DNA from: Treponema sp.
Lineage (GTDB): Bacteria; Spirochaetota; Spirochaetia; Treponematales; Treponemataceae
Assembly (NCBI GenBank): GCA_017534445.1
Contig: JAFXWC010000015.1
Location: 62,001 to 126,000, forward strand
Direction: 5' to 3'
DNA length: 64,000 nt
The position numbers and the translations under genes were made by a program. Below the pieces are notes generated by a model, which was not told the DNA's origin, did no database searches, and saw nothing but the letters and a program-made list of their open reading frames with translations. Of this stretch, positions 26,100-34,071 are shown piece by piece (the stretch's first letter is position 1; each line of letters opens with the position of its first letter).

Positions 26100-27383
26100 A
26101 TGTATGAATATTCAATAGAAGGCGGCTACCCAATTTCTGGAACAATCAAGGCAAGCGGCAACAAAAATGCGGCTCTTCCCTGCATTGCGGCGGCACTTCT
26201 TACAAAAGAAACGGTCACTTTAAGAAACATTCCGGACATAGAAGACACAGGCGTTATGCTTGAAATTCTTAAGGCACTTGGCGCAAAAGTAGAAAAAGGC
26301 GGCAACCACATCTGGAAAATCACTGCGGCAGAAATAAAAAAGACGGACATCCCCAGTGAGTACACAAAGAAAATCCGTGCTTCAATCTTGTTTGCAGGTC
26401 CGCTTGTTGCAAGAACCGGCAAGGCAGCACTTTTTCCACCGGGAGGCGATGTTATAGGAAGGCGCAGGCTGGACACACACTTTCTTGCGCTAACAGAGCT
26501 TGGTGCCCGCGTAGCCGTTACAAACAAATTTGAATTTACAGCAAACAAACTCGTTGGCAAAGAATTGTTTTTGGACGAGACATCCGTTACCGCTACAGAA
26601 AACGCTGTTATGGCGGCAGTACTCGCAGAAGGCAGAACAGAAATCACAAATGCGGCAAGTGAGCCCCACGTGCAGGACTTGTGCAACATGCTAAACCTTA
26701 TGGGCGCAAAGATAAGCGGAATAGGCTCAAACATACTTGTAATCGACGGCGTAAAAAAGCTTAACGGTGCAGACTTTACAATAGGCCCAGACTTTATGGA
26801 AATTGGTTCATTCATAGGTCTTGCGGCTGCAACAAAAGGCTCCATCACAATAACAGGCGTAAATGCAAAAGACATGCGTCCGCTAAAAATTTCCTTTAGC
26901 AAACTGGGCATCAGGTGGGACATAGAAGGCGACACCCTCACCGTTTCTTCCGACCAGGAACTAAAGGTAAACACAGACCTTGGCGGCATGATTCCAAAAA
27001 TAGACGACAGCCCTTGGCCAGGATTCCCGCCGGATTTAACTTCAATCATGACAGTGGTTGCAACTCAGGTAGGCGGAACAGTACTCATCTTTGAAAAAAT
27101 GTTTGAAAGCAGAATGTTCTTTGTAGACAAGCTTATCAGCATGGGTGCAAGAATTACCCTCTGCGACCCCCACAGGGCAGTTGTTTCGGGACCAAGCACT
27201 TTGCACGGAGACCATCTTGTTTCCCCGGACGTACGCGCTGGCATGGCAATGGTCATAGCGGCAATGGCTGCTCACGGAAAAAGCAGAATCAGCAATGTGT
27301 ACCAGATTGAACGCGGATACGAGCATCTTGTGGAACGCCTACAAAGCCTAGGTGCCCACATAGAGCGAGTGGAAGTGTCCTAA
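26100..27383 (+). CDS. murA: UDP-GlcNAc enolpyruvyl transferase MurA, Asp-type active site
   Basis: A 427-residue enzyme of the first committed step of peptidoglycan synthesis. It carries GSISGNKNAALP-like KASGNKNAALPCIAAALL at residues 18-35 and the active loop PPGGDVIGRRRLDTH. The loop residue matching E. coli Cys115 is Asp117 (codon 26448-26450). Asp at this site keeps activity but prevents covalent attack by fosfomycin, as known for mycobacterial, chlamydial and Borrelia enzymes. The remaining motifs (GGMIPKIDDSPWPGFPPDLTS; RGYEHLVERLQSLGA) are intact. GGGGA precedes the ATG. Confidence 0.96.
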   Translation: MYEYSIEGGYPISGTIKASGNKNAALPCIAAALLTKETVTLRNIPDIEDTGVMLEILKALGAKVEKGGNHIWKITAAEIKKTDIPSEYTKKIRASILFAGPLVARTGKAALFPPGGDVIGRRRLDTHFLALTELGARVAVTNKFEFTANKLVGKELFLDETSVTATENAVMAAVLAEGRTEITNAASEPHVQDLCNMLNLMGAKISGIGSNILVIDGVKKLNGADFTIGPDFMEIGSFIGLAAATKGSITITGVNAKDMRPLKISFSKLGIRWDIEGDTLTVSSDQELKVNTDLGGMIPKIDDSPWPGFPPDLTSIMTVVATQVGGTVLIFEKMFESRMFFVDKLISMGARITLCDPHRAVVSGPSTLHGDHLVSPDVRAGMAMVIAAMAAHGKSRISNVYQIERGYEHLVERLQSLGAHIERVEVS

Positions 27384-27486
27384 AAAAATGCACGGCAGGC
27401 ACTGGTGGGGCGATATAGTCGTCGCTGGTGGGTGAGCTTGTCAAACCCCGCAAGTGCCGCATTATTTGAACACAGCCTAAAAAGAC

Positions 27487-29403
27487 CTATTCCTTGCGTG
27501 ACATAAAAATCAAAGACATAACGGCAAATATAATTATGTAAAGCACCGCAGCAATCAAAAGTCCAGCCCCGCCACAAGCGCTTACAATCACGTAGTTCAC
27601 CGTATTGAACATGTACTGGCAAAGCTCAATTATAAGGAACATCAAGAGGCCGTATATAGGAATCAAAAAGAGCCAGCGGAACTTAAAGTGCTCCACATCA
27701 GTTTCTATGCGGTAATTCCATCCCATGCAGGCTGCAAACACAAAAAGCACCAGAAGCAAAAGCGGGTACACGGCACGGCATACAAGGTTCTTTAGGAAAA
27801 CCTCCGTAGAAAATCCGTAGCCAGAAGCGTTGTTTATGAATTTATGCAGAGCAAGAATATTCATTTTGTCAGGACCAGATGCCGCATCATTCACGCTAGA
27901 AAAATCATTGTAGGACATTGGCAGTATAAAGGTATTTCCACTGTTAAAGAAGGGCATTATGTTTGCAGCTGTTCTTGCATCAAATGACTTTATGTTTGCG
28001 GCAGCGGCAAGCTCTTTGGAAAGCCCTGTCTCCTGGTAAGTGTAAACCGGCTCACTGATTTTTGTCTCATCATCACGGTCAACCGCTTTTAGCATAACAA
28101 AGGGAACATTCTTCCATTTTTTGTTTATGCCAAGCTCCCTAAGAGAGTCTTCCGGCAGGGAAGTTATTGGCTGAGACACAACTTTTGCAATTGGCACAAA
28201 CATCTGCCTTAAGAAATCTCCGCCTTTGGAATAGCTTATAACTGTAAGACCATCCAGATAACGCACATCTCCGCCAGTTTCCTTTACGTCAAGTGCACCC
28301 TTTATGTAAATAACGTCTCTTGTACCATCAGGATTGGTGTGGGCAAAATAAATGTCGTGAGTATTCTCACGTTTTGCCATATTCTCCGTTTCATCAATAA
28401 AGAAATAGCTGTTCTTAAGGGCTGCCTCGGAAAGAGACAAGAAGTACTTCACTTCCGGGTCATCCACATGCTTGCGCTCAGGCTTTGAAAGGTTCTTAAA
28501 GCGGTAATAGGCTTCCAAAAACTGCTTGTTCATGTAGCTGTCGTAGGCCCTAACCTTGTCCTTAAAATACTCGTTTTCTTCCCTTGTGTCCTCGCCACGT
28601 GGTTCCTTAAGCTTTTCCCAGGCCTCGTTTGCAAGAACAACTGCCTCTTCTACCGTAATGCCATCTTTCTTACAGGCATCAACAGCAAGGGCAGCCCAGT
28701 AATGGGATTCAAACCACATTTCCTCTGCAGCACAATCCTTTGACTTCTGAAGCAGTTCCTTGATTGTATATGAACGGTCCAATTCAGAATTCTGACTTAC
28801 ATCGTCTTCTGGGGCCTGTCTTTTTACGGAAGCAAACTTCCTGCTCTTTTCCATCTCAAGCTTATCCTTGGATTTTTTAAGCGTAAGGATTGCATCGGAA
28901 TTAAGCGGGGCAATGGAAAATGCCCTGTTTGCATACTGAAGGGCAAGCTGTGCGTTCTGGTAAGGGTCGTGTCCAAGCTCCGCCTGAACATAATAAAAGT
29001 TGGCTGTTTCCAAGGAATACTTTAGCTCAGCAGGAGACTTTTCCATCCATTCCTTTTTTTCCTTAACGTAAGGCTTTAAAACCTCGGCATTCATCATCAG
29101 AACAAAAACCAAACCTATGGCAATAAGCACCACGTTGCGGTAGCGCAAGAGCATTGCCATGGAAAACCTTTTCTTTGAATTTCCGGTGTGGTGCTGCCAG
29201 TTAGCCGCGCATGAAACCGCAAAGCCGCTAAGAAAAATGGACGGAAGCAGAATCAGAAAAAAATAGATGGAGCGCACAAAGCGGTATTTTGTAGACATGC
29301 CTTCCACCAACTCGGGAATTGGTCTGTAGGCAAAAGAAACCGCCAGGCAGCACAGATAAACAAGAATCGTATACACTATCAGCATATTAATTATTTTTTT
29401 CAT
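27487..29403 (-). CDS. Large polytopic membrane protein, unknown function
   Basis: A 638-residue protein that I do not recognise. Hydrophobic segments lie near residues 5-27, 45-65 and 90-108 and again near 510-535, 570-590 and 605-632, enclosing a ~400-residue hydrophilic centre. The first part of the centre (about 130-175, YYVQAELGHDPYQNAQLALQYANRAFSIAP) looks TPR-like; the later part is mixed alpha/beta. This resembles a membrane-anchored extracytoplasmic scaffold. It starts one base after the stop of the upstream membrane protein gene, so the two form a coupled pair. Confidence 0.75.
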   Translation of the reverse strand: MKKIINMLIVYTILVYLCCLAVSFAYRPIPELVEGMSTKYRFVRSIYFFLILLPSIFLSGFAVSCAANWQHHTGNSKKRFSMAMLLRYRNVVLIAIGLVFVLMMNAEVLKPYVKEKKEWMEKSPAELKYSLETANFYYVQAELGHDPYQNAQLALQYANRAFSIAPLNSDAILTLKKSKDKLEMEKSRKFASVKRQAPEDDVSQNSELDRSYTIKELLQKSKDCAAEEMWFESHYWAALAVDACKKDGITVEEAVVLANEAWEKLKEPRGEDTREENEYFKDKVRAYDSYMNKQFLEAYYRFKNLSKPERKHVDDPEVKYFLSLSEAALKNSYFFIDETENMAKRENTHDIYFAHTNPDGTRDVIYIKGALDVKETGGDVRYLDGLTVISYSKGGDFLRQMFVPIAKVVSQPITSLPEDSLRELGINKKWKNVPFVMLKAVDRDDETKISEPVYTYQETGLSKELAAAANIKSFDARTAANIMPFFNSGNTFILPMSYNDFSSVNDAASGPDKMNILALHKFINNASGYGFSTEVFLKNLVCRAVYPLLLLVLFVFAACMGWNYRIETDVEHFKFRWLFLIPIYGLLMFLIIELCQYMFNTVNYVIVSACGGAGLLIAAVLYIIIFAVMSLIFMSRKE

Positions 29404-29404
29404 C

Positions 29405-30448
29405 TTACAAATCCTCTATTATTTCTTCCTCTGCAACTTCTATCCTGTGCTTTATGTCGCGGATTATACCGGCAACAGTAAGAATGGCAAAAGTCAAAAG
29501 GTTGAACAGAACGGCAAAGGGATTGGAAGTCTTTACGGGCACTGCGGAAAGCAGGTCATTCATGAAACTGGTAACCGGCTTCATTATCGAATCCGTATAA
29601 ATAAGATTGTTAACAACAACAATTGCTATGCTGAAAAAAGAAATGGCAATAAAGTTAACAAGACGCCACTTTGAAATATGGCGCACACCTGCAACAGAAA
29701 GAAGTGCCAGAGCCATGGAAAGGTATGCATACCAAGCAAGGGTTCCCGCAAAGAAGCACTTGCGCAGAATTATACTGGTAAGGCGCAGGAAGTTAACCAC
29801 ATACTCAACAAAGGGGTTCATCTTTACATTCTTTTCTATAAGTGGATCGGAAAACTCGTTCTGGGTCAAATCCAAAGTTGCATTGCTAAAGGTATAAACA
29901 GAACCAGATCCCTTGCCCGAAGCCGTTCCAAAGTCAATGCAAAGACCGTTGGCAACATTGCCTTTTTCCACGCTTGAATAATACCAGACAGATTTTTCTT
30001 CCTGCTTATTTACGTCATTCTGATGATACAAATCCCTAAAGTAGCCGGAAGACAAGACTATGCTCCGCTTGGCATTGTAGTCTTCAAGCAGGGTGTGCTT
30101 GGCGGAAAACTGCTTTTCCATCGTCAAATCCATAGGAATAAGGATGAACCAAGAAGTGCCGTAGAGTATGATGTAAATAATCAGTGGCAACCAGGAAGAG
30201 GTCGAATGGCGCATAAGGTAAAAAAGCATAAAGGAACCGCTGGCAATAAGAACGATGGGCGCAAACAAAAAAATTCCGCGGGCAAAAAGAACCGGGTCAA
30301 AAACAACCGAAGCATGCCCCGAAACAAGCCTTGAGCACAATTTATAAACCGTAAACACGGCCGCACAAATCAACGTAAAGGCTACGACTATCACGCAAAA
30401 ATAAATAAATAAATTGAACGCATTACGCGCAGGAGATTTTCTGTTCAT
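29405..30448 (-). CDS. Polytopic membrane protein, unknown function
   Basis: A 347-residue protein with three N-terminal transmembrane segments (about 12-38, 52-75, 84-103), a ~115-residue soluble region and three C-terminal segments (about 222-245, 252-275, 305-330), ending in a charged tail. The 3+3 layout with a central domain recalls LptF/LptG, but I see no family motif to support that. It is the first gene of a minus-strand pair with the 638-residue protein. A promoter with a -10 eight bases before the ATG suggests an almost leaderless message. A conserved treponemal membrane complex is a reasonable guess. Confidence 0.75.
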   Translation of the reverse strand: MNRKSPARNAFNLFIYFCVIVVAFTLICAAVFTVYKLCSRLVSGHASVVFDPVLFARGIFLFAPIVLIASGSFMLFYLMRHSTSSWLPLIIYIILYGTSWFILIPMDLTMEKQFSAKHTLLEDYNAKRSIVLSSGYFRDLYHQNDVNKQEEKSVWYYSSVEKGNVANGLCIDFGTASGKGSGSVYTFSNATLDLTQNEFSDPLIEKNVKMNPFVEYVVNFLRLTSIILRKCFFAGTLAWYAYLSMALALLSVAGVRHISKWRLVNFIAISFFSIAIVVVNNLIYTDSIMKPVTSFMNDLLSAVPVKTSNPFAVLFNLLTFAILTVAGIIRDIKHRIEVAEEEIIEDL

Positions 30449-30456
30449 TTACTTTT

Positions 30457-30485
30457 AGAATAACACGATTGCGCTTAAAAAACAA
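30457..30485 (-). promoter_or_regulatory. Promoter of the membrane-protein pair, near-leaderless
   Basis: On the minus strand TTGTTT (30480-30485), 17-base spacer, TATTCT (30457-30462), eight bases to the ATG at 30448. Confidence 0.5.
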
Positions 30486-30516
30486 TGGACGCTCCCTAAA
30501 AATCTCTGAAATCACT

Positions 30517-30783
30517 TTTTCCACAGGAAAGCATAACTTATTCATATTTTGGGCACAAGTTTTCCACAGTTTTTCACTTTTAAGCAATTGCGCCTTTACC
30601 TCATTCCTTTTAATTCAATATATTACGCAGAATTATGCAAAATGGGGTGAATTAGGTTTTATTTCTATATATTACAATGAATTAAAATCAGAATCTCTAT
30701 TCTGTAAAAAAGAATTTGCTGGCTAAAAAAATGAAATTTTACTTTTCCACAGGTTTCGAATATTTTTCTTCACTTTATCCACA
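30517..30783 (+). other. DnaA-box cluster in AT-rich intergenic region, candidate oriC
   Basis: This lies in the 426-base gene-free gap 30449-30874. Four 9-mers match the DnaA box in the same orientation: TTTTCCACA at 30517-30525, 30560-30568 and 30743-30751, and the perfect TTATCCACA at 30775-30783. All four are followed by G. Between the second and third is a strongly AT-rich stretch (about 30600-30740) that could be an unwinding element. dnaA and dnaN are not in the window, so this may be an origin apart from dnaA, a DnaA-titration site or a DnaA-controlled promoter. Short reading frames here look fortuitous. Confidence 0.5.
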
Positions 30784-30827
30784 GCAAATTCACTTTTGCC
30801 AAAGAAAACTTTCAATTAAATTTAAAA

Positions 30828-30857
30828 TAAAAAAAGCGGCCCAAAAGAAGCCGCTCT
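30828..30857 (-). terminator. Intrinsic terminator of the STAS/zinc-ribbon gene
   Basis: On the minus strand AGCGGC and GCCGCT form the stem of a hairpin around TTCTTTTGG, followed by seven T. It is 18 bases past the stop codon. Confidence 0.85.
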
Positions 30858-30874
30858 CTTTGCAAAGATGGAAT

Positions 30875-31426
30875 CTATCCCAAGAAGACGTGTCCCTGCT
30901 GGTCTATCGCAAGGATTGACTTGCAGTCTGAACAGCGGAAACGGCCCGCCTTTGTAGCCTTAAGACGGCGTGAACAAACCGGACAGTTGAATATCTTGGG
31001 GAAGATGGAATTTTCTGCAGCAGTTCCAGTCTTAAAGAAGTCAATGGCATCTTCCAAAGATTCCTTAATGTTAAAGAACTGGCTAAAGCCAAGAAGCTGG
31101 AAAACTTCATATACTTTAGGCTGGATATTCAAAAGGACAATGTCTCCTCCCTTTGGTTTTACAAGCTTAAGGAATGCCGTAAAGGAACCAATGCCTGTTG
31201 AGGAAACGTAGTTAAGGCTTGAACAGTTAAAGATAAGATTTATATAACCGGTCGTTACAACTTTACCAATCTGTTTCTGAAAGTAAACAGAATTGTATGT
31301 ATCTATATAACCATTTAAAGTAATTGCAACACAACTGTTTATTTCATCAATTTTTTCCAACTGTATTTTTAAGCTGTCGTCCCTTTCATCATCAAAACCA
31401 GAAACAAGTTCGTTGTTGTTCGCCAT
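30875..31426 (-). CDS. STAS-domain protein with C-terminal zinc ribbon
   Basis: 183 residues. Residues 20-125 are a STAS domain of the anti-sigma-factor-antagonist type (VAITLNGYIDTYNSVYFQKQIGKVV; NCSSLNYVSSTGIGSFTAFLKLV; VYEVFQLLGFSQFF); the Ser-Thr at the phosphorylation loop (SSTGIG) is kept. The C-terminal 35 residues carry CPVCSRRL and CSDCKSIL, a four-Cys zinc ribbon. Partner-switching regulation through a kinase/phosphatase is the usual role of such STAS proteins; the zinc ribbon could bind nucleic acid or a partner protein. GGAGGAAT precedes the ATG at 31426. It is transcribed towards the DnaA-box region. Confidence 0.85.
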   Translation of the reverse strand: MANNNELVSGFDDERDDSLKIQLEKIDEINSCVAITLNGYIDTYNSVYFQKQIGKVVTTGYINLIFNCSSLNYVSSTGIGSFTAFLKLVKPKGGDIVLLNIQPKVYEVFQLLGFSQFFNIKESLEDAIDFFKTGTAAENSIFPKIFNCPVCSRRLKATKAGRFRCSDCKSILAIDQQGHVFLG

Positions 31427-31534
31427 ATTCCTCCAACTGTTTTTCAGGAATCCCCGCAAACAGTCCCTTTTAATATATTTTACACCAATTAAAACGGTTC
31501 GTCAACAAAAGTTTATAAAGGCCGTTTTATCACG

Positions 31535-32188
31535 CTATGGTTGCCATCCGCGGTCAACATTCAGCAGCACCCCGTTCAAATTTTCATTCTGAATAAGGGA
31601 AAATGCCGACTGGGCCACAGAAAGTGCAGAAACTGCATCGCTTTTGTCTTTTGCACCGTTTACAAAACCCGGCAAGACAGCGTTGCAAGTTACCCCATAT
31701 TTTCTATATTCGGCAGAAACAGACTTGACCAATACAGATATTGCAGTTTTTGCCCCCGCATAAGCCGCATTTGTCTTGTAAGAGCGCACGCTTTCCGTTC
31801 TTGTGCCGCCAAAAAGCACAATTCTGCCAAATTTCCTCTCCATCATGCCCGGAAGTACGGAACTTACCGCTATTCCGGCAAGGGCATAGTCATAAAGGGC
31901 AAGGGTCTGCCAGTCTTGGGCAGTGGTAAGATGCAGCGGTTTTTGAACAAAAGGACCGTAGCTTACGCAAAGAATGTCCGCTTTGCAAAGTTTTTCCCTT
32001 AGCATGGGAAATTCATTCAAATCCAAGGGGGTGCTTCCGCTTATAAAATCTGTCGGGATAAATTCCAGGTCTTTTGCCTTAGGGTCGTGGCGGCCACTTA
32101 CGCAAACAGAGCATTCATTTTTACAGAGGATTTTTGCCAGTTCAAAGCCAATTCCGCTTGTTCCACCGATTACAACCGCATTTTTCAT
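31535..32188 (-). CDS. Short-chain dehydrogenase/reductase
   Basis: A 217-residue SDR-family oxidoreductase. The Rossmann nucleotide-binding motif GGTSGIGFELA is at residues 8-18 and the catalytic YAGAK motif near residue 143 is preceded by the GGTRTESVRSYK segment. The C-terminal NVDRGW lacks the usual GG of NVDGGW. The substrate cannot be predicted. ATG 32188 has GGAAAG upstream and the -10 TATAAT lies further 5'. It is divergent from trmJ, and their promoters overlap in the 62-base gap. Confidence 0.85.
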   Translation of the reverse strand: MKNAVVIGGTSGIGFELAKILCKNECSVCVSGRHDPKAKDLEFIPTDFISGSTPLDLNEFPMLREKLCKADILCVSYGPFVQKPLHLTTAQDWQTLALYDYALAGIAVSSVLPGMMERKFGRIVLFGGTRTESVRSYKTNAAYAGAKTAISVLVKSVSAEYRKYGVTCNAVLPGFVNGAKDKSDAVSALSVAQSAFSLIQNENLNGVLLNVDRGWQP

Positions 32189-32235
32189 ACACTTTCCGTA
32201 ATTCAAGATTGATTATAGTACAAACATGTGCAAAG

Positions 32236-32244
32236 TGCTATAGT
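32236..32244 (+). promoter_or_regulatory. Extended -10 of the trmJ-like gene, leaderless start
   Basis: TGCTATAGT, with -10 at 32239-32244, is followed by six bases and the ATG at 32251. No clear -35 is seen. On the opposite strand TATAAT a few bases away can serve the divergent SDR gene, so the two promoters overlap. Confidence 0.5.
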
Positions 32245-32250
32245 CATTGC

Positions 32251-32967
32251 ATGAATCTGAACAACATTGTAATTGTTTTGTCCCGGCCAGAAGAAAGCCG
32301 CAACATAGGGGCGGTTTGCAGGGCCATGGCAAACAGCGGTATTTCCTGCCTGAGGATTGTCGGTAAAAAAGAAGACATAGACGAAGAGCGGGTGCGCATT
32401 CTTGCAATCCATGCGGCAAACATTTATGAAAATGCAACTTTTTATTCTTCCATAACAGAAGCTACGGCTGACTGCGTTTGTGCTGCGGGAACAACAAGGC
32501 GGCGTGGAAAAAAGCGCATGAACAAGCTGCTCTTGCCGGAAGAATTTGCTTCCCTGGCAGATTCCCTAACAAGCGGAAAAGTGGCAGTTGTCTTTGGCAA
32601 CGAAAGGACCGGCCTAGAAGACGACGAGCTTCTTGAATGTACTATGGGCGTAACAATCCCTTCCTGCGACACATTCCCCTCCCTTAACCTAAGCCATGCC
32701 GTACAACTCGTATGCTACCACTTGTTCAGGCAAAAGAACAGCTCCCAGACAGGCTACACTCCCCTTAGCCTTGAGCGCATTGACCGCACCGTAAAGAATA
32801 TTGCAGACAACCTGCAAAAGATAGGCTTTTTTGTACGCACTGGCCGCCCCCAAATGGAAATGTTCTGGCGCAACATGCTGTCCAGAGCCGCAACCACAGA
32901 AGGAGAAGCCCAGTATATAGAAAAAATCTTTACAAAAGCAGCAGCCCTTGTGGAAAAGCAGCAATAG
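32251..32967 (+). CDS. TrmJ-like SpoU-family RNA 2'-O-methyltransferase
   Basis: A 238-residue SPOUT/TrmH-type methyltransferase. The motifs are LSRPEESRNIGAVCRAMANSG (motif 1), VVFGNERTGLEDDEL (motif 2) and TIPSCDTFPSLNLSHAVQLVCY (motif 3), together forming the knotted SAM site. A ~75-residue helical tail matches TrmJ, which methylates tRNA position 32. Target specificity is by family resemblance only. No Shine-Dalgarno is present; a -10 hexamer six bases before the ATG points to a leaderless mRNA. Confidence 0.88.
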   Translation: MNLNNIVIVLSRPEESRNIGAVCRAMANSGISCLRIVGKKEDIDEERVRILAIHAANIYENATFYSSITEATADCVCAAGTTRRRGKKRMNKLLLPEEFASLADSLTSGKVAVVFGNERTGLEDDELLECTMGVTIPSCDTFPSLNLSHAVQLVCYHLFRQKNSSQTGYTPLSLERIDRTVKNIADNLQKIGFFVRTGRPQMEMFWRNMLSRAATTEGEAQYIEKIFTKAAALVEKQQ

Positions 32968-32979
32968 CCGGCAAAAAAT

Positions 32980-34059
32980 TCAATCGGCAAACAAAAGGTC
33001 TTCCGGCAAGATTTCCGTACGCCCATGAACCTTGCAGGAAGTGCTGGCAAGTTCAACTGTATTTCTAAGCTGCCTTACATTTCCAGGCCAAGCCCTGTGC
33101 TCAAGCTTTTCCTGTGCAGCCTCAGAGCAAGAAACTCCGCAGCAAAGGGCAAATTCCCTGGCAAGATGACCCACGTCTTCCATGTGGCTGCTAAGGGAAG
33201 GAAGCTCTATCTTTAGCTGGCTAATGCGGTAATACAAGTCCTGCCTAAACTTTTTCTTGGCAACCAAAGTCTTTATGTCTGCATTCGTGGCAAAAATCAG
33301 CTTGCAATCAAAGGGAATTTCTTTTGTTGAGCCAACCTTGCAATAAGTGCGCCTTTCTATTACGCGGAGAAGCTTGCTTTGCAAAGTGTAGGGAAGCTCC
33401 GCAACCTCGTCTATTAAAAGAGTGCCGCCGTCTGCTTCTTCAAACAAACCTTTTGTTCCACAGGCACCTGTGTAGGCTCCTTTTACGCTGCCAAAAAGCT
33501 GGCTTTCTATTAAGCCGGAATTAAATTCCGCAGCACTTGCATTTACAAAGGTGGAGTTTTTTCTAGAGGACTTTTTGTGAATCTCTTCCGCAGTCCAAGT
33601 TTTTCCAGCCCCGCTTGGACCAAGTATAAGCACGTTTTCGTTACCGCAGGCCGCAAGCTCAAGCTTTGACTCAAAATCGAGCCGCCATGAATTGCTCTTT
33701 GGGACACTTGCTAAAGAAGGCTTCCCAATTACGGAAGAAGCTATTGTATTCCAGCCAGCTCGCCCCATGAACCAAGAAAAGTCCTGAGACATATTCCTGA
33801 CTGAACAAAATTTGCCGTTAACATACAAAATCACGGGAATTGATGCAAAGCTTTCCAGGTGGTCAACAATATTCATCAATTCAATTTGATTGCAATCCGC
33901 AAAATCAATAAAACAACAAAGAGGATTATCTTTTAGGCTGAATACATTTTGAATCTTAAAATTTTTGTTTACCCTTCGTAAGCTGATGCCGGTTTCTTCC
34001 TGACAGTGCCTACAGGAAGCGCTATCTCCGGAAATAAAAACTGCATACCCCTTCTCCAT
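32980..34059 (-). CDS. Sigma-54-interacting AAA+ protein without DNA-binding tail
   Basis: 359 residues. The N-terminal ~120 residues are a divergent domain with several Cys (CRHCQEE; CCFIDFADC), possibly receiver-derived. Then comes a sigma-54-activator AAA+ domain: Walker A GPSGAGKT (147-154), the sigma-contacting loop GAYTGA (194-199, usually GAFTGA), Walker B GGTLLIDE (211-218), the arginine-finger region and WPGNVRQLRN. The protein ends right after the AAA+ lid at LPEDLLFAD, with no Fis-type helix-turn-helix, so it should act without its own DNA site or through a partner. No rpoN is visible. It is the last gene of ctpA-rsmE-glycosyltransferase on the minus strand. Confidence 0.85.
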   Translation of the reverse strand: MEKGYAVFISGDSASCRHCQEETGISLRRVNKNFKIQNVFSLKDNPLCCFIDFADCNQIELMNIVDHLESFASIPVILYVNGKFCSVRNMSQDFSWFMGRAGWNTIASSVIGKPSLASVPKSNSWRLDFESKLELAACGNENVLILGPSGAGKTWTAEEIHKKSSRKNSTFVNASAAEFNSGLIESQLFGSVKGAYTGACGTKGLFEEADGGTLLIDEVAELPYTLQSKLLRVIERRTYCKVGSTKEIPFDCKLIFATNADIKTLVAKKKFRQDLYYRISQLKIELPSLSSHMEDVGHLAREFALCCGVSCSEAAQEKLEHRAWPGNVRQLRNTVELASTSCKVHGRTEILPEDLLFAD

Positions 34060-34071
34060 TTTTTAATATAC

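Noticed and set aside
27384..27486. Inverted repeat in the gap between murA and the convergent membrane protein gene as a terminator
   Set aside because: Stems are imperfect (ATGC..GGCA / TGCCGCAT) and there is no T-run. It contains a GGTGAGCTTGTCAAACCCCG piece related to REP-like motifs but not the ends of the main repeat family.
29405..30448. Calling this an LptF/LptG lipopolysaccharide transporter from its 3+3 helix layout
   Set aside because: No LptF/G sequence motif is visible and the central domain is not clearly a jelly roll; the topology alone is not enough.
30469..30726. Small plus-strand protein gene in the AT-rich gap
   Set aside because: It has no ribosome site, a very AT-driven composition and runs across the DnaA-box cluster; it looks fortuitous.
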